Positions 1 to 14,130 of a DNA stretch of 64,000 nt are shown here, piece after piece; positions within the stretch are counted from its first letter, which is position 1; each line of letters starts with the position of its first letter. The stretch comes from Mastigias papua (taxonomy: Eukaryota > Cnidaria > Scyphozoa > Rhizostomeae > Mastigiidae), in NCBI GenBank assembly GCA_964019165.1, contig OZ025267.1:13362569-13426568 (forward strand). Direction: 5' to 3'. The notes beneath the pieces were generated by a model. It was not told the DNA's origin, did not search any database, and saw nothing but the letters and a program-made list of their open reading frames with translations. The position numbers and the translations under genes were made by a program.

Positions 1-400
1 ATTTTCCACCATTCCAACATCTAATTTGTTTTTTGAAGACAGAAAGGCTGTTTGATTGTTTTATTTCTTGAGGTAAAATCTGCCACAGTTTATTTCCAAG
101 GTATGCAATGGACTCAACTCCAAAGGACGTTGTTCGCACTTTTGGCAGTTGAGTGTCACCGCCACGCCTTAGACTGAAGCTAATATTTCGTTGCATGGTG
201 GATGAATGGTGGATTCAGACCTTATTTTGTTTTATAAATTTCGGTCATGAGCAACTGTAGATTTCTCACGTGGATTGGCACCGATTTAGATTGCTCCAAG
301 AGAAAACCAAAATCGTTCTCGTAGTCCTTGTATGCAATGCTCAATGCCCCTTCATGAATATGATTTATTACATGATTCAGTGCTCTGTCATGGAACATCC
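1..400 (-). mobile_element. CR1/L2-like retrotransposon fragment (RT C-terminus)
   Basis: Read on the minus strand, this stretch encodes the C-terminal end of a non-LTR reverse transcriptase of the CR1/L2/jockey-like type common in animals. Segments seen are 'RALNHVINHIHEGALSIAY', 'VPIHVRNLQLLMTEIYK' and 'IAYLGNKLWQILPQEIK', the family's usual order after the RT fingers and palm. Stop codons and frame changes break it, so it is a pseudogene, and it runs off the left edge of the window. The other CR1-like pieces here (2330, 9985, 62590) show the same motif order. The exact clade cannot be settled by eye. Confidence 0.8.
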
Positions 401-2329
401 ATCTATGTATTGCAAAGAGCAACGTTCCAGATACTGAAAGAAGCTCCCAGCAGAAGTAATGCAGAAGTCAAGTAAAATATTTGCACTTTCTGCTGATATA
501 CCTGAAGACGGAGATTTAATGTGCATTAAGCAGAGCCATGCAATTAATATATACATCTGTTTTCGCCACTGAGAACTTGTCATATTTCAGAAATTTACTA
601 AGTCTCCCCTCTCCACTAAGCCCCTTCTTAAGTGCTTGAAAACAATAGGCTCCCTGGGAGCTTAATAGAGAGCTTTGGGTGTTTTCCTCATAAGCCATAT
701 TAGCGTACTTATTTTTGTTACAAAGCGTACTTATCGTTTGCACATTTAATTCTGTGTGCTCTTTTGTTTTAGACTCGACCAAACAAAGACTCTGGCTGTA
801 ATATCACGTAAAGTTCCTTGTCTGTTTTCATAGCCGTCGCCGTGACTTGCAATCAAATTATTGTATACTAAATGTTACTTGTATAAATATCTAAATTTCA
901 AACTTTGACGTGTATTTATATTAATGAGGGATAATTTCTACTTTTCCTATTATTAGCCGTTGATTATCATTTCATTGATATATTCTAGTAATAAAATATA
1001 AAACTTGTATGCAACAGATTATTCTCCAATTAAATTGAATATAAATGTCAGTGTAAACTCTGTACTTCATCCACGTCTCTCTGCATTCCTCCCTCTTGTT
1101 TCCGTGTTTCTCGCCTCTAGATTTGTAGTTTTTGCTCTTATTGAGTTTGTGTACCCTTGTGCATTATCACATGCATCTTTGCCCCGTTGAATTCATCACG
1201 CTTGCTTTTTGATTGCTTCTTAGTTCTAATATAGATCCTTGGATTTAGAGGTAAGTACAATTGGTACAATGTTCGTAGAGTTGGCAAATGTGGGCGCCGG
1301 TATTGTCTTAGTATTTTGCTATCAATAGTATTTATTACTGTGCGTTCTACTATTTGTCTATCAGCCGTTCAATATAGAAGAATATTATTTGCTTACCATT
1401 AATGGACGTTTTTCTTGTCACTGAGACTAGAATGTTTCGAACTCAGGACACAGGTACTGCATTAATAGTAAAAACATATGAAAGATGGGTACGAAAAGTT
1501 ACGAGTCAAAATAAAAATCGATGTTTCCGACCAAAAATTGGGATATTTCTGATATTGATAAAGAGTTTTCCTTGACTGAAGTAGTTGATGAGAATCATTG
1601 CTGAGGTCGTCAGGGAAGAAAGCGAAGGGAGTACACGCTTTATGTAAGAAAAGAGCTATCTACTTTCAGCCTATATGCTTCTTAGTTTTTGTCAAACCCT
1701 GCCTTAAATAATTCTTGGATTTTTCTTAAAACTCTTGAGAACGAATTGAGAATTCAATTTTCAATTAATTTCGAGTTTGTTTCAAGTTGATAACAAAGTG
1801 TTGGGTTTTTTCGAGTTACTTTTGTTCAGCTTTCCTGTGTTTCTTATATTTTTCTTAATGTTTGCCTGATTTGAGCCTAACGTAAATTTTTTCCAGATTT
1901 GAGCTCCATGTTTCTTATTTGCTTGTTTCTTATAAAAAAGCGTATAGTTTATTGTTGAAAACTGAAATAGTTGCTAAGGGAAATTAGAAGAGTGGCCCAC
2001 TATTTCTTGATGACGATTAATACGAATTTTAAGTAGGTTTCCTTTACAGTTTAATTTTGATAGGTTTTCGTTATTCTCCTCGAATAGCTTTTTAGGGTCT
2101 AATCACATCGCCGATCTTAATTTAATATATACCATATAGTAGATTACAGTCAGTTTACTCTATTGTCATCTCGAATGGGACGGTGGCTCGAGTGCTGGCT
2201 CGAGCGGAAAACTGGAATGGAAGGGCTGCAGCATTGAAGGCTTAGCAAGTCTTTAAAAAATGTAGTCATTATTCAGATATTATAACTAAAGAATTATACA
2301 CAAGGATATTACTTTTAGTTTCCAAGAAT
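401..2329. other. no gene recognised
   Basis: AT-rich sequence with only short, unconvincing reading frames. I see no protein family, RNA gene or tandem array. The part next to 400 may be more decayed retrotransposon, but no motif supports this. Confidence 0.5.
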
Positions 2330-2800
2330 TACTTGGCAAAAGTAACTCAGTGTCTGAGAAATCTACAGCTGCTCCTGATAGAAATCTATAAAACACTACG
2401 TAACTTAAACCTAACTTTCATGACACAAGTATTTGAGGAGAAAGATGTACCATATAACGCTCGTGAAAACAACGGCCTTGCCATGCCTAAAGCTAAGACA
2501 ACTTTGTATGGCATAGACACCATCAGGTACATTGGAATAAACTTATGGCAGAAGCTGCCCACTAGAATCAAAGAGTCCCAATCACTAGAGATTTTCAAAC
2601 AAAAACTTAAATTAATTAGAAACTTTGATTGCAGCTGTAGATTGTGTAAAAATTTTGTTCCAGGCCTAGGTTTCAGCTATGATTAATTAGTTTTAGTTCC
2701 AAGTAGTCTTATTTATTTTGTGTAGTTGGCTTTAGTTAGCACACGGCTAGAAATCATAGCCAACTTTAAATAAATGATTTATTATTATTATTATATATTA
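2330..2800 (+). mobile_element. CR1/L2-like retrotransposon 3' end with ATT tail
   Basis: An open frame from 2333 to 2686 encodes a reverse transcriptase C-terminus: 'LRNLQLLLIEIYKTLRNL', 'YIGINLWQKLPTRIKE' and the closing 'CSCRLCKNFVPGLGF' with paired cysteines, as in CR1/L2-like ORF2 proteins. The stop is followed by a short 3' UTR and a run of ATT repeats at about 2780-2796, a typical short-repeat tail of such elements. It looks like a 5'-truncated, dead-on-arrival copy: upstream RT motifs are absent although this piece is open. Confidence 0.85.
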
Positions 2801-3659
2801 TATGAATGTTAACAATAATGATACTAAATAATATAGTCGCTAAGGGAAGGAAACCAAGAGACTGAATAACTAAATGCTTTATCTAAAAATTATTTTCAAT
2901 GGCCTTTCCCTGACATTACTTACTAAAAACAAAAGCAATGAAAGATCACATGCAATCTCTTCATTGATAGGGTGATGCTTCCCCCCCACAAAGTAACAAA
3001 TGAAGTTACTGTTCGCCTTTTGACGATCGGATGGGACTTTGTTGCAGTACTTTAGTTTAGCGTAGAATAAAATATGCAATCAATTATTATTATTTACTAT
3101 CGTCAATTTGTGTAAAAGTTGGATATCAAAAGTACATAGCTATAATAGAAACTGATTTAGGCCAACTAAAACTGTACAATATGTAAACATACAAGTTGAA
3201 AGTAGTAATTTCAATAGTGAAATACAGTTATGTGAATGCAAGACATAAAAGTGAAAACCACGTGAAACTTACGTTTGGGGTGAAAGTCTGCAGTCCGCAT
3301 TGGCAGGTTTCTCAGTACTAAAATTTGATTTTGTTTTTGAACTCAGTAAGAAATATTTAATGTTTGATGGGATGTGGAATGGTCAGGCTCACCGTAGCCA
3401 GCTAAGCGTTCCTTGATCGCTTTTTGTGCCCTGAAAACCGTGGGCAAGAAAACGTTGACACACGGAATCTTGCTAGATAAATTTTAGCGTTTAAAAATGA
3501 TCAAAAGTACACATAAGGCTAGATTCTTAAACACCTGCCTGGCATCTGTCGTATTCACAGGTCATTTCAGCGCATTCAGTCAGTCATTTGCTCATTCATT
3601 TGTTCGTTCATCCATACATTCACTCATTCATTCTAAGCTGCGTGTTTCTTTTTCTTCAA
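2801..3659. other. no gene recognised; CATT-rich tract
   Basis: No coding signal. About 3568-3640 is an imperfect tract of CATT/TTCA tetranucleotides. The left end of the hAT relic that follows may lie in here, but I could not identify its terminal repeat. Confidence 0.4.
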
Positions 3660-4512
3660 AAACAACTCAATAGAATCCTTGCCTTCAGCTGAAGCAGGCA
3701 CTATTACGCATAACGTCGGGGAAGAACATATCGTTCGTTTCAAGAGACCTGGTTCAAAGATTACTCTTTGCTTCAGTACAATGAAGCATAAGCAGTATAA
3801 GGTAGTATGCAACATTCTGTTTCATTTTCATGAATCAAGAGAAAAAGAGCTATTTGAAAATCTCGACAGCTTTTATATCATTGGATTTTTCAATTGGAAA
3901 ACAGCATTACAAAAATTTCAAGAACACCAGGAATCTGAATATCACAAAATAGGAGTTGACTATGAGGTGATATTTCCAAAAATACAGAAAGATTTGGTAT
4001 TCGAATCTCCCCTTGTTCCTCGCATGGCAAATGACCTGAATTCATTCAAGTCTTGAAACTGCAGTCTTTGGATCACCGTTCGTTGGCCGAATGGTTAGAG
4101 AGTTAGGGAAATAGGTATCACGGCCACCAAACACTTTCCCTTCAGTTCCCACCCCTGCCATCAATAATTTCCGCTCCCTAAGAAATATTGAAACAAGCAC
4201 AGTTAGCTCTACAATACAAGATATTCTTGTCCGGTTCTAATTGTCTCTTACAAATTACCGAGGGCAGTGCTATAATAGCGCTAGCAGTATACTTGGGAGA
4301 AAGTCTGGAGCTGCACAGCAGATTCAGTTCTTGCAACCAACAGCAGTACCAACCCATTGTCATGCTCATTCATTAAGTCTGGGAATAAAGGACACAGTCA
4401 ATCGATGTGAACTACTTTCATGTACCATGTGGAACTGCAAAAGACATTATTGTATCGATTAAACACTCTCCGAAGCGAGGGAACGCATTAGGGAGGTTAT
4501 AGATAATGTACA
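3660..4512 (+). pseudogene. hAT transposase (ZMYM1-like), N-terminal half
   Basis: Conceptual translation shows the N-terminal region of a hAT-type transposase related to zinc-finger MYM-type 1 proteins: 'IIGFFNWKTALQKFQEHQ' followed by 'SEYHK' (a TTF-type zinc-finger region). After a frame break it continues as 'GRKSGAAQQIQ', 'PTHCHAHSLSLGIKDTVN' and 'SPKRE', the RNase-H-like core segment with the conserved H-C-H-A-H-S-L. Frames switch several times. The homologous sequence resumes near 7960 ('LCPTRWIVQ'), so about 3.4 kb of later insertions splits the gene. Family placement is from motif memory. Confidence 0.75.
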
Positions 4513-4519
4513 GAATGGA

Positions 4520-5170
4520 AATTAAGAAGATATCAACGAGTGAGGAATAATCATTTTATGTTTGATGGGAAATTATATAATCAAATCGATGACATTTCAA
4601 TGGAGCCTCCCCTAGGCCCCTCGTTGGCTACTATGTTTATGTGTTTCTTGGTAAACAGGTTTTAGATGATTTTTCATCACAGTTTAAGTCCGCTTTGTAC
4701 CGTCAATATGTGGATGATACTTTTCGTTCTTTTTTAGGATAAACAAGGCATCTAATTGTTTCTAGATCACATTAATATCTATCATCCTAATATTAAACTC
4801 ACTGTTTAAACAGAAGAGAATGGTGCTTTTCCGTTTCCAGGCATCCTAGTCAATAAAAATAGTGTGAACGTTTTCACCTGCTTCTTTAGGAAACAGACAT
4901 TCACAGAGTTATAAACTGATTTAGCTAGTCTTAGTCCCTCTCTTTATGAGGTTAATCTGGCTGGTGTCTTGGTTTCCCGTGCTTTTCATACATGTTCAAA
5001 CTTTACCAACATTCATATGGAGATAACTGAAGTCGAGCAAGTTTTGTTGGAAAACCGATTTCCTCTTACACTCATTGATAAGGTCATAAGGAACTTTCTC
5101 AACCAACAGTACTCTCGTAGTGCCAAATTTCAATGTAGGGAGGAAGAGAAAGCAGACCCGTAAGCATTTT
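4520..5170 (+). pseudogene. Penelope-like element reverse transcriptase relic
   Basis: The + strand encodes a decayed Penelope-like RT. Visible are 'FDGKLYNQIDDISM' followed by the mutated equivalent of the 'GSPLGP' box and 'SLATMFMCFLVNRF', the catalytic 'QYVDDT' at about 4701-4718, 'DHINIYHPNIKLTV', and a good downstream block at 4969-5163 ('VEQVLLENRFPLTLIDKVI'). Several frameshifts and stops make it inactive. No GIY-YIG endonuclease is visible before the Tc1-like element that begins at 5210. A possible continuation of its 3' region is at 7447-7790. It sits inside the hAT relic. Confidence 0.75.
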
Positions 5171-5209
5171 CAATTCGCAAGGGGGACACAGCCAAATTAC
5201 ATGCATTTA

Positions 5210-7158
<1,949 letters not shown>

Positions 7159-7169
7159 TATATATATAA

Positions 7170-7949
<780 letters not shown>

Positions 7950-8700
7950 TGTCAACGAATGTAGAGAAGGTGGATTATTGAGGCTATGCCCTACAAGATG
8001 GATAGTACAAGCTTTTTGCTGCGAATGCATTATTGGAAATCATGTTTTTCTGTTCAAAGTATTGAAAAGTTGCTTGTCTAAAAAGCTAGAGCTTGATGTG
8101 TAAGCACGAATTCTTGGTTGCGAACATCAACTGAAGTTATTTGAATTCTTCTACGACTTTAACCTGAGCCTTCGAATATATTCTCATACTGACAACTTGT
8201 CCAAATCTCTGCAATCTTCAAGTTTATCAGCAGAATCTAGTCAACGTCTTGTTAAGGTAGCGCTATCTGCATTAGAGAGCCTAAGAAATGAAACATAATG
8301 TGATCCATGTTTGCGACTATTCTGCAGAAGAGAAAGGAGCACACTGAAATGTCTCAACCAGTTCTTCTTTGTAAACGACTTACGCCCATTTGCTTTGGAG
8401 TGGGTGACGCAGCGCCAGAATATCAAAACATAGACCTAGATTTCTACAGACATTTTTAAATAGTAGGAACTAACTTAGTCCTTGCATTCGTTAAAGAACG
8501 TTTTGACCCGTCAGCATACAAGGCATATGCAGTAATCGAAGCCCTGCTACTTAAAATGCCAAAATGGGAGGAAACGCAACAAGAAATTGCTTACTTAAAA
8601 GAAAATTATCATGAAGATTTCAACATCGGGATGTTATGCATGTTATGCAACTAGTTCCCATAGTTACATAGGAAATTGCTGCTCGTCCATAGCCCCACCA
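7950..8700 (+). pseudogene. hAT transposase (ZMYM1-like), C-terminal half
   Basis: Continuation of the hAT transposase begun at 3660. Translated pieces are 'LCPTRWIVQ', 'LRIYSHTDNLSKSLQ', 'SSSLSAESSQRLVKVAL', 'GVGDAAPEYQNIDLDFYR', 'AFVKERFDPSAYKAYA' and 'ENYHEDFNIGMLC', in the order expected of ZMYM1-like hAT proteins. Stops and frame changes are present. In intact relatives the 'SPKRE' block of the first half is separated from 'LCPTRW' by only a few residues, so the 3.4 kb between the halves here is inserted DNA. Confidence 0.75.
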
Positions 8701-9984
8701 CCCTAGAATCCAGGAGGGGGTTGGCAGTAACACTCAGTTTAAGAGAGGAGTAAATACCTCCTCCACCTGGTTGAAACTGTGACAAGTTATACTCGTCAAA
8801 AATTTTTCACAAGCATATCAATAACTTCATCCTTCATTTTCTTCCTAGAATGGAAGTATCTTTAAGTCTAGAAAAGGAAATGTCCTAGAATCCAAACGGT
8901 GTATTCCGAAAAAGTTTCTTTGGGATTTCGCTCCCACACCCTTATCCTTCCTATTTGCTCTCACTCCCACCTTTCGCGCCCTGGCTTTTAGATTGTGTAC
9001 TGTGTCCTTGACTTGAACTCAAGCTCATTGTAAGAGTCAGATTCCAAAAGATATGTGTTCTTAGTGAATGATGCATCCAACTAATAAGTAGATTGCATTT
9101 AACATTTAATTTTTAGACACTTAAGCTATCTACATTCAACTCTCTCTAAAGTGGGCACCTTTGGGACTTTGATGAAGTGTCCGCTTTTAAAACAAGGACG
9201 AGGCGTCTGCTTTATAGCAATTTACCTCTGAGTGAGGTGGAGCTCAAATGCAAAAGGCATTGGCATCACTTCGACAAATAAGATGTAACTCAACAGAAAG
9301 TGTATTTATACAAAAGCATTTGCTCAAAAAAAGTAGTCTTTACTTTTCTTCCTGCTTAAGACGACGGAGTCTTTTTTCTTGAAGCAATCTGCCTATAGAA
9401 TTAAAAGTTTGACAAGTTCCTCGTTTCCCTGAATATCTTGTACATATTGCGTGCACTGGTCCATTTTTTTTCTGTGCCACCCATATGCAGGGGCGGATCC
9501 AGACTACAGCGAAGTATGCTAGAGCTGAAGTCAGATTCTACATTTGTGACGTAATGATTATTCCTGCATACATAACTATGCTTCATGTTATATAATCTTG
9601 GTTCAAAATACCATGTAATGCACATTTTCTCATGTACCAATTATTCGAAAGTCTAAGTAACACACAGTTGTATCCCTCTTGCTCTGTACAAAGCTTAGAC
9701 TGGAGTAAACCGACATTACTAACGGGATTGATAGCCTGCTTTGTATGACAGCGTTATTGAGAATCAGCGATGTATTTTTTGTTTGTTTGTTAACTTATTT
9801 TATTTCGAATTCACTTCTAGCTATACATATATACATATATATCATATACATATACAACTAATCTAAATCGAAACTAATCTACTATATCGCAAATGAAAGG
9901 AAATAACTAAGGAAATAAATACATTCAATGCTAAATTTTAAAAGAAAAAGGATGTGATTGGACAGAAATTACAGGGTGTGATTA
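8701..9984. other. no gene recognised; short dispersed repeat
   Basis: No coding region seen. About 9125-9230 carries motifs ('aagtgtccgct', 'actctctcta') that recur in inverse orientation at 14190-14425, so both are probably copies of one non-coding dispersed repeat. 9760-9990 is AT-rich with short ATATAC tracts and may include the 3' UTR of the CR1-like element at 9985. Confidence 0.4.
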
Positions 9985-10545
9985 AATTTGCAAACGTAGC
10001 ATTTGGAGGAAGGACCATCCCATTGTTTTATCATATGTTTGAAGCTGTTCAGGTTGTCAGCTGATTTTAGTTCATTTGGCAAACAGTTCCAGATCTAAGG
10101 TCCAATGGCTTTAAGGCTCTTAGAATCGAAAGTTACTTGATTTGGTCGAAAATGGCTTAAATTGTTAGGATTCCGAGAAGGATTCTTTGAAGTTCTTGAG
10201 CAGAAAATGCTTTGCATAAAAGGTGGATTCAAGTTTTTGATTGTCTTGAATATTTCGATGCAAAGAGTTCTCTGATGAGCAACTTGCATTGTGCGCTTTT
10301 TTGACCTAGTAAGAAGATCACCATAGGAACTTTTATGATCATTGTACAAAAATCTTAGCGCGCGTTCCTGTATCCTTTCTATTTTCTGAAGCGATTTTGA
10401 AGACGAAAAATACCAGACTAAAGGACAGTAGTTAAAATTCGAAAATACGAAACTTTGAACCAAAATTTCTCTTTCTGCCAAACCAATAAATGACTTAAGT
10501 CGCTTAAGAACGGTCAGTTGTGCCGCAGCTTTTTAAATGTATTGG
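9985..10545 (-). mobile_element. CR1/L2-like retrotransposon fragment
   Basis: Minus-strand translation gives a continuous RT C-terminal half: 'LVQSFVFSNFNYCPLVWYF', 'IERIQERALRFLYNDHKS', 'VAHQRTLCIEIFKTIKNLN', 'SLKAIGP', then after a stop 'IWNCLPNELKSADNLNSF' and the closing 'CYVCKFNHTL'. These are standard landmarks of CR1/L2-like ORF2 proteins. One in-frame stop (TAG before 'IWN') and the missing upstream part mark it as a truncated pseudogene. Confidence 0.9.
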
Positions 10546-11047
10546 TCAATCGTGGCTCATTCTGAGCAGCAGTAGCTCTGGCGGGAGCTGCAGTCAGTTC
10601 AAATCTACCCAATCAAAACCAGAGCTGACTTCTGCTGAAGATTGAACATCGAGGAACTCCTGTTGAAGTGAGAAAGAGAGCATCCGTCTCTAGCACTCAT
10701 GTCCAAAATAGTCTTTTAGACATTACGTAATTAGCTTGACATAGCGAATTTGTAACTGACAGAAATAGAACTCACGTCACTGTCATAATCTCAGTTCCCC
10801 CACAATTGCAGTTACTGCTAGCTCAGTCCTTTCAAATATAAAATGGTTTTTACAAGACGAAGCTTTAGAATTATACGAAAAAGAAAAGCTCGCTGAAACA
10901 CACTTTTTTCCATGATTTTATCGCAAACAAGGAAAGGCACTTCTCTAGGAAACTCCTGCTTGCCTATAACGAGGGCTATTCTGTAGGTCCCAGTTTCTGA
11001 GACTTCCAGAGCAAATACTTTAATTCAGGGAACAGGATAAGCTCTTA
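10546..11047. other. no gene recognised
   Basis: Non-coding sequence between the CR1-like fragment and the MITE. I see no motif in it. Confidence 0.5.
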
Positions 11048-11610
11048 GGGGATAAGTCATTTATAACTCTGGGTAACGGGGCGGGTTGGAATTGGGGAGA
11101 GTATGAAAACTTTTTCAATGACAGTTGGGGAGCATGGAACATTATGTAGAATTTTTGAAGGGTATGAATTCTCAAAAAATCTGAAGAAAATCAACTCAAT
11201 GATTTGCAGAAGTCTATTGATCACTGAGTTTATACGTATCTAGCTGTCAAAGTTTCTTCAATAGCAGTTTTTCTCTGATTTAACTTTTCTGAGGTATACT
11301 ATACTATTGCTGTGTTCTTATTCGCATTCATCACAATGGTTTGTTCAAATGAAGTTTCAAGCATAAGTCAGCTTTTTCATGAAAACTTTTCTGAACCAGA
11401 GTAATGTTCCCTCCTGTGCAAAGGTTTTTCTTTTAATATTTCTCAGCAAGTAATTTTGCAGAACATATTTTCTATATGTGATCTTATAAAAGACTACCCT
11501 GAAATCCTTACAGTTACAAGGCAGATAGCAACTGAGATGTAGATGTTACTTTTGACCATTTTTTACATTCTAACCCCCTCCGGTACCCAGAGTTATAAAT
11601 GACTGACCCC
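11048..11610. mobile_element. 563-bp MITE with TTA target duplications
   Basis: The left end (11048-11085) and the reverse complement of the right end (about 11575-11610) match over about 35 bp, sharing 'agtcatttataactctggg' and starting with GGGG. The element is flanked on both sides by TTA (11045-11047 and 11611-11613). A 3-bp TTA/TAA duplication is typical of PIF/Harbinger-type transposons, so a non-autonomous member of that superfamily is plausible. No transposase is visible inside; the reading frame overlapping its right end resembles no family I know. Confidence 0.7.
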
Positions 11611-11613
11611 TTA

Positions 11614-12689
11614 AAGTCATTAAATATTTCTTTGTAGATTTCGATTGTGTGAAAATGGTATAAAGCAGTGTGCTATTGTTGGCATGCATCATAGCCTCCT
11701 CTAAGGAATCATAGCTATGAGCACAAATGTAATAGGGGACCTCATTGATGTCTGTGGCCAAACTTATGAAAGTGCTGCAAACATGCCTGCAAAATTGAAC
11801 ATTGCTTTTACCATGACACAAAATTAACTTACTGCAGTGTTGTTGTATTACAAATCAAAGTTCCTAAACGTTAATATTTTATCCTCGAGCTATTTGGATT
11901 TTGGTTTTAGTATGATGGAGCAAGTAAAATTAATATCTAATATGGTACAATATTTTGTTTATATCTAGGTTTGGAAGGGCGCCATGTCTTTATAGAATTA
12001 TGTATTGGTTAATAATGCTATCGTGTTTTGCAGTGTTTAAAATCAATACTATTGATTCTTGATAAATATCTGTAAGATATGAAGCATTTAGGATCCTCAT
12101 CCTATTGCCAGCTACTATTTTTTGCATATTCTACAGTGATGCAACCCAGAATTCCTTTGTCAAATGCTATGCCGGTATGACAAAGCTATTCAACACAATT
12201 TTAGAGCTAATCGGGTAGAATAGAGTATACTGTATTAACGATTATCTCTTCACACCCTTCCATTCATGGCCACACCCTAAATTATTGACCACACCCTTTT
12301 AGCATAAGTCAAACTTTTTAGTAGATCCTCTCCTGCATATCGGCTTACAAAACAACACGTGCTTCAAACTCAGTCGGAAATGAAGTGTGTTGGTCACTTC
12401 AAACATTTTGTGAGCAAGATTATTTATTACGTAATGCATGTAATGTGCATGGATACGTCAGGGTAAGACTCAAGAAATAGGCGCCTGTATTCAAGTCTGA
12501 TTATCTAATTCTGTTTTGCTTCAAGGTTAGAATTAACAGATAAGAACCATTACAGGAAGGAATTAAAGTGAAAATAAACGACTGTCCAATTAGAAACCAC
12601 TATTATAAAGAAAACAAAATGATTTGGCACCAAAGCAGCACTTTTTAGCTGTTACGCGTAGGTTATGGGTTCGATACCGTCTAAAACAC
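11614..12689. other. no gene recognised
   Basis: AT-rich non-coding sequence. A few CACACCC-type repeats occur around 12250-12300. No family recognised. Confidence 0.45.
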
Positions 12690-14130
12690 TAAATAAACGC
12701 TAGCAATGTTGCTTCAAACTGGGTGATGGAGCAATGACGTCATCAAAATAACAAAGGCAAATATCTTCGAATGGTTAACTCCCACAGCCCATCAGGCGTG
12801 ATAAAGCAGTTTTTTCTCTATCCTGAGGATCAACACTCATTTGCCAATAACCAGAGCGAAGATCTGATATGCTAAATAAACATCACCCTTGAAGGACGTC
12901 AAGCAAATCATCCACCCTAGGGAGAGGGTGCCCATCTTTTGTTGTAACTGGGTTCAATTCCAGTAATCAACACAAAAACGAAAACTGCCATATTTCCTTT
13001 TTACAATGATAAAGAGAATACCCATGGACTACAGTTGGGTTGAATAGTACCTTGTTTCAACATGTCTTGTGGCTGGGATTTGGCCCGGTAGGCATAAGAA
13101 AAGTGCCGTGGATATTGTCTAATAAGGGCACTGTCACCTGCATCATTGGTATTCTGGATCGTTCTGTTACTACAGGCTGGAACTCTACTACTAACGAGGA
13201 CTTCTGAACGACCAGGATACACTAGCAGATAAAGTGATAGGAACAAGACCTCTTTCAATCGATTGCACAAGAAGACAATGGGATTCATTGGTGCTGGTGG
13301 CACTGTCCCCTCTACCCTGCAGGGTAGGAGGAGCAGGAGGGAAATATGGCGGATAAGAACAAGGTTGCAATTGAATACTACCATGAATTTCTTGCATATA
13401 ATAACTACCATCACTCTTAAGAGATAATTGTAATGCATGAAAAGTCAAAAATTCTACCCCAGAAGACATTCAAGGGGCTGAACGAGGGCTTAGGAGACCA
13501 GAAAATTACATGAATAGAGGTAAAATTGACTGTCCGGGATGGTTAACCAGACGTGTTGTGGCATCTACCTGCAGGGGCTGGCCATTGATACCAATACAGT
13601 GTGAATCAACGTCTGCAAGAGCTGGTTTGGGCAATATCTTGTCAAAGACATTCCTACTAATAAAAGATTTCATGTAGCTAGTATCGATCAATGCATGGAC
13701 ACTGACACCTCCTATGGAACAATAAACAAGGGGCTGGGATGAGGAAGATCGCATATATGGGAAAAAAGAAAAAAATAGGGGTGACCTTCAGCTCAGCTCA
13801 TTATTAAGGCACACCGTTGAAACTTAAAGAGTTTGAGTTAGGACTTATACGTATTGAAGAGAGGCTGGTACTGGCGTCTTGGGAGGGCTGCTTGTCGTCG
13901 GCAGACCAATTATTGGCGACATGGATCCTTGAATACGGACAATACCAGACAAAGGGAGGAGAAGGGGGTGGGTATAGAAATTCAATTTGTGCCGGACGTC
14001 CTTTGTGAATGGTCCCTTACGGAATGGAAATTGCTTTTGAATATGAAGGAGACAGAAGAGCCATCGACTGGCTTCTGCCAAAGATTGAAAAGAAAGAGAA
14101 GTGCTCAAAACATTGGCCACCGCCAATCGA
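12690..14130 (-). pseudogene. Ty3/gypsy-type pol relic (protease and RT)
   Basis: Minus-strand reading, from right to left. At 13754-13506 there is a retropepsin-like domain ('ALIDTSYMKSFISRNVF') with DTS where DTG or DSG is usual. At about 13040-13010 comes the RT start 'MLKQGTIQPNCSPW', then 'FCVDY', 'DGHPLPRVDDLL'-like and 'SGYWQMSVDP'-like blocks in shifting frames, and the catalytic box 'CYFDDVIA' at about 12731-12753. The segment between the 'DGLWE' block and the YFDD box is shorter than in intact gypsy elements, which suggests a small deletion. No LTRs were identified, and the region 13760-14130 is assigned only by position. Confidence 0.75.

Noticed and set aside
11570..11821. 83-codon minus-strand frame as a gene
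   Set aside because: It overlaps the terminal inverted repeat of the MITE and resembles no known family.
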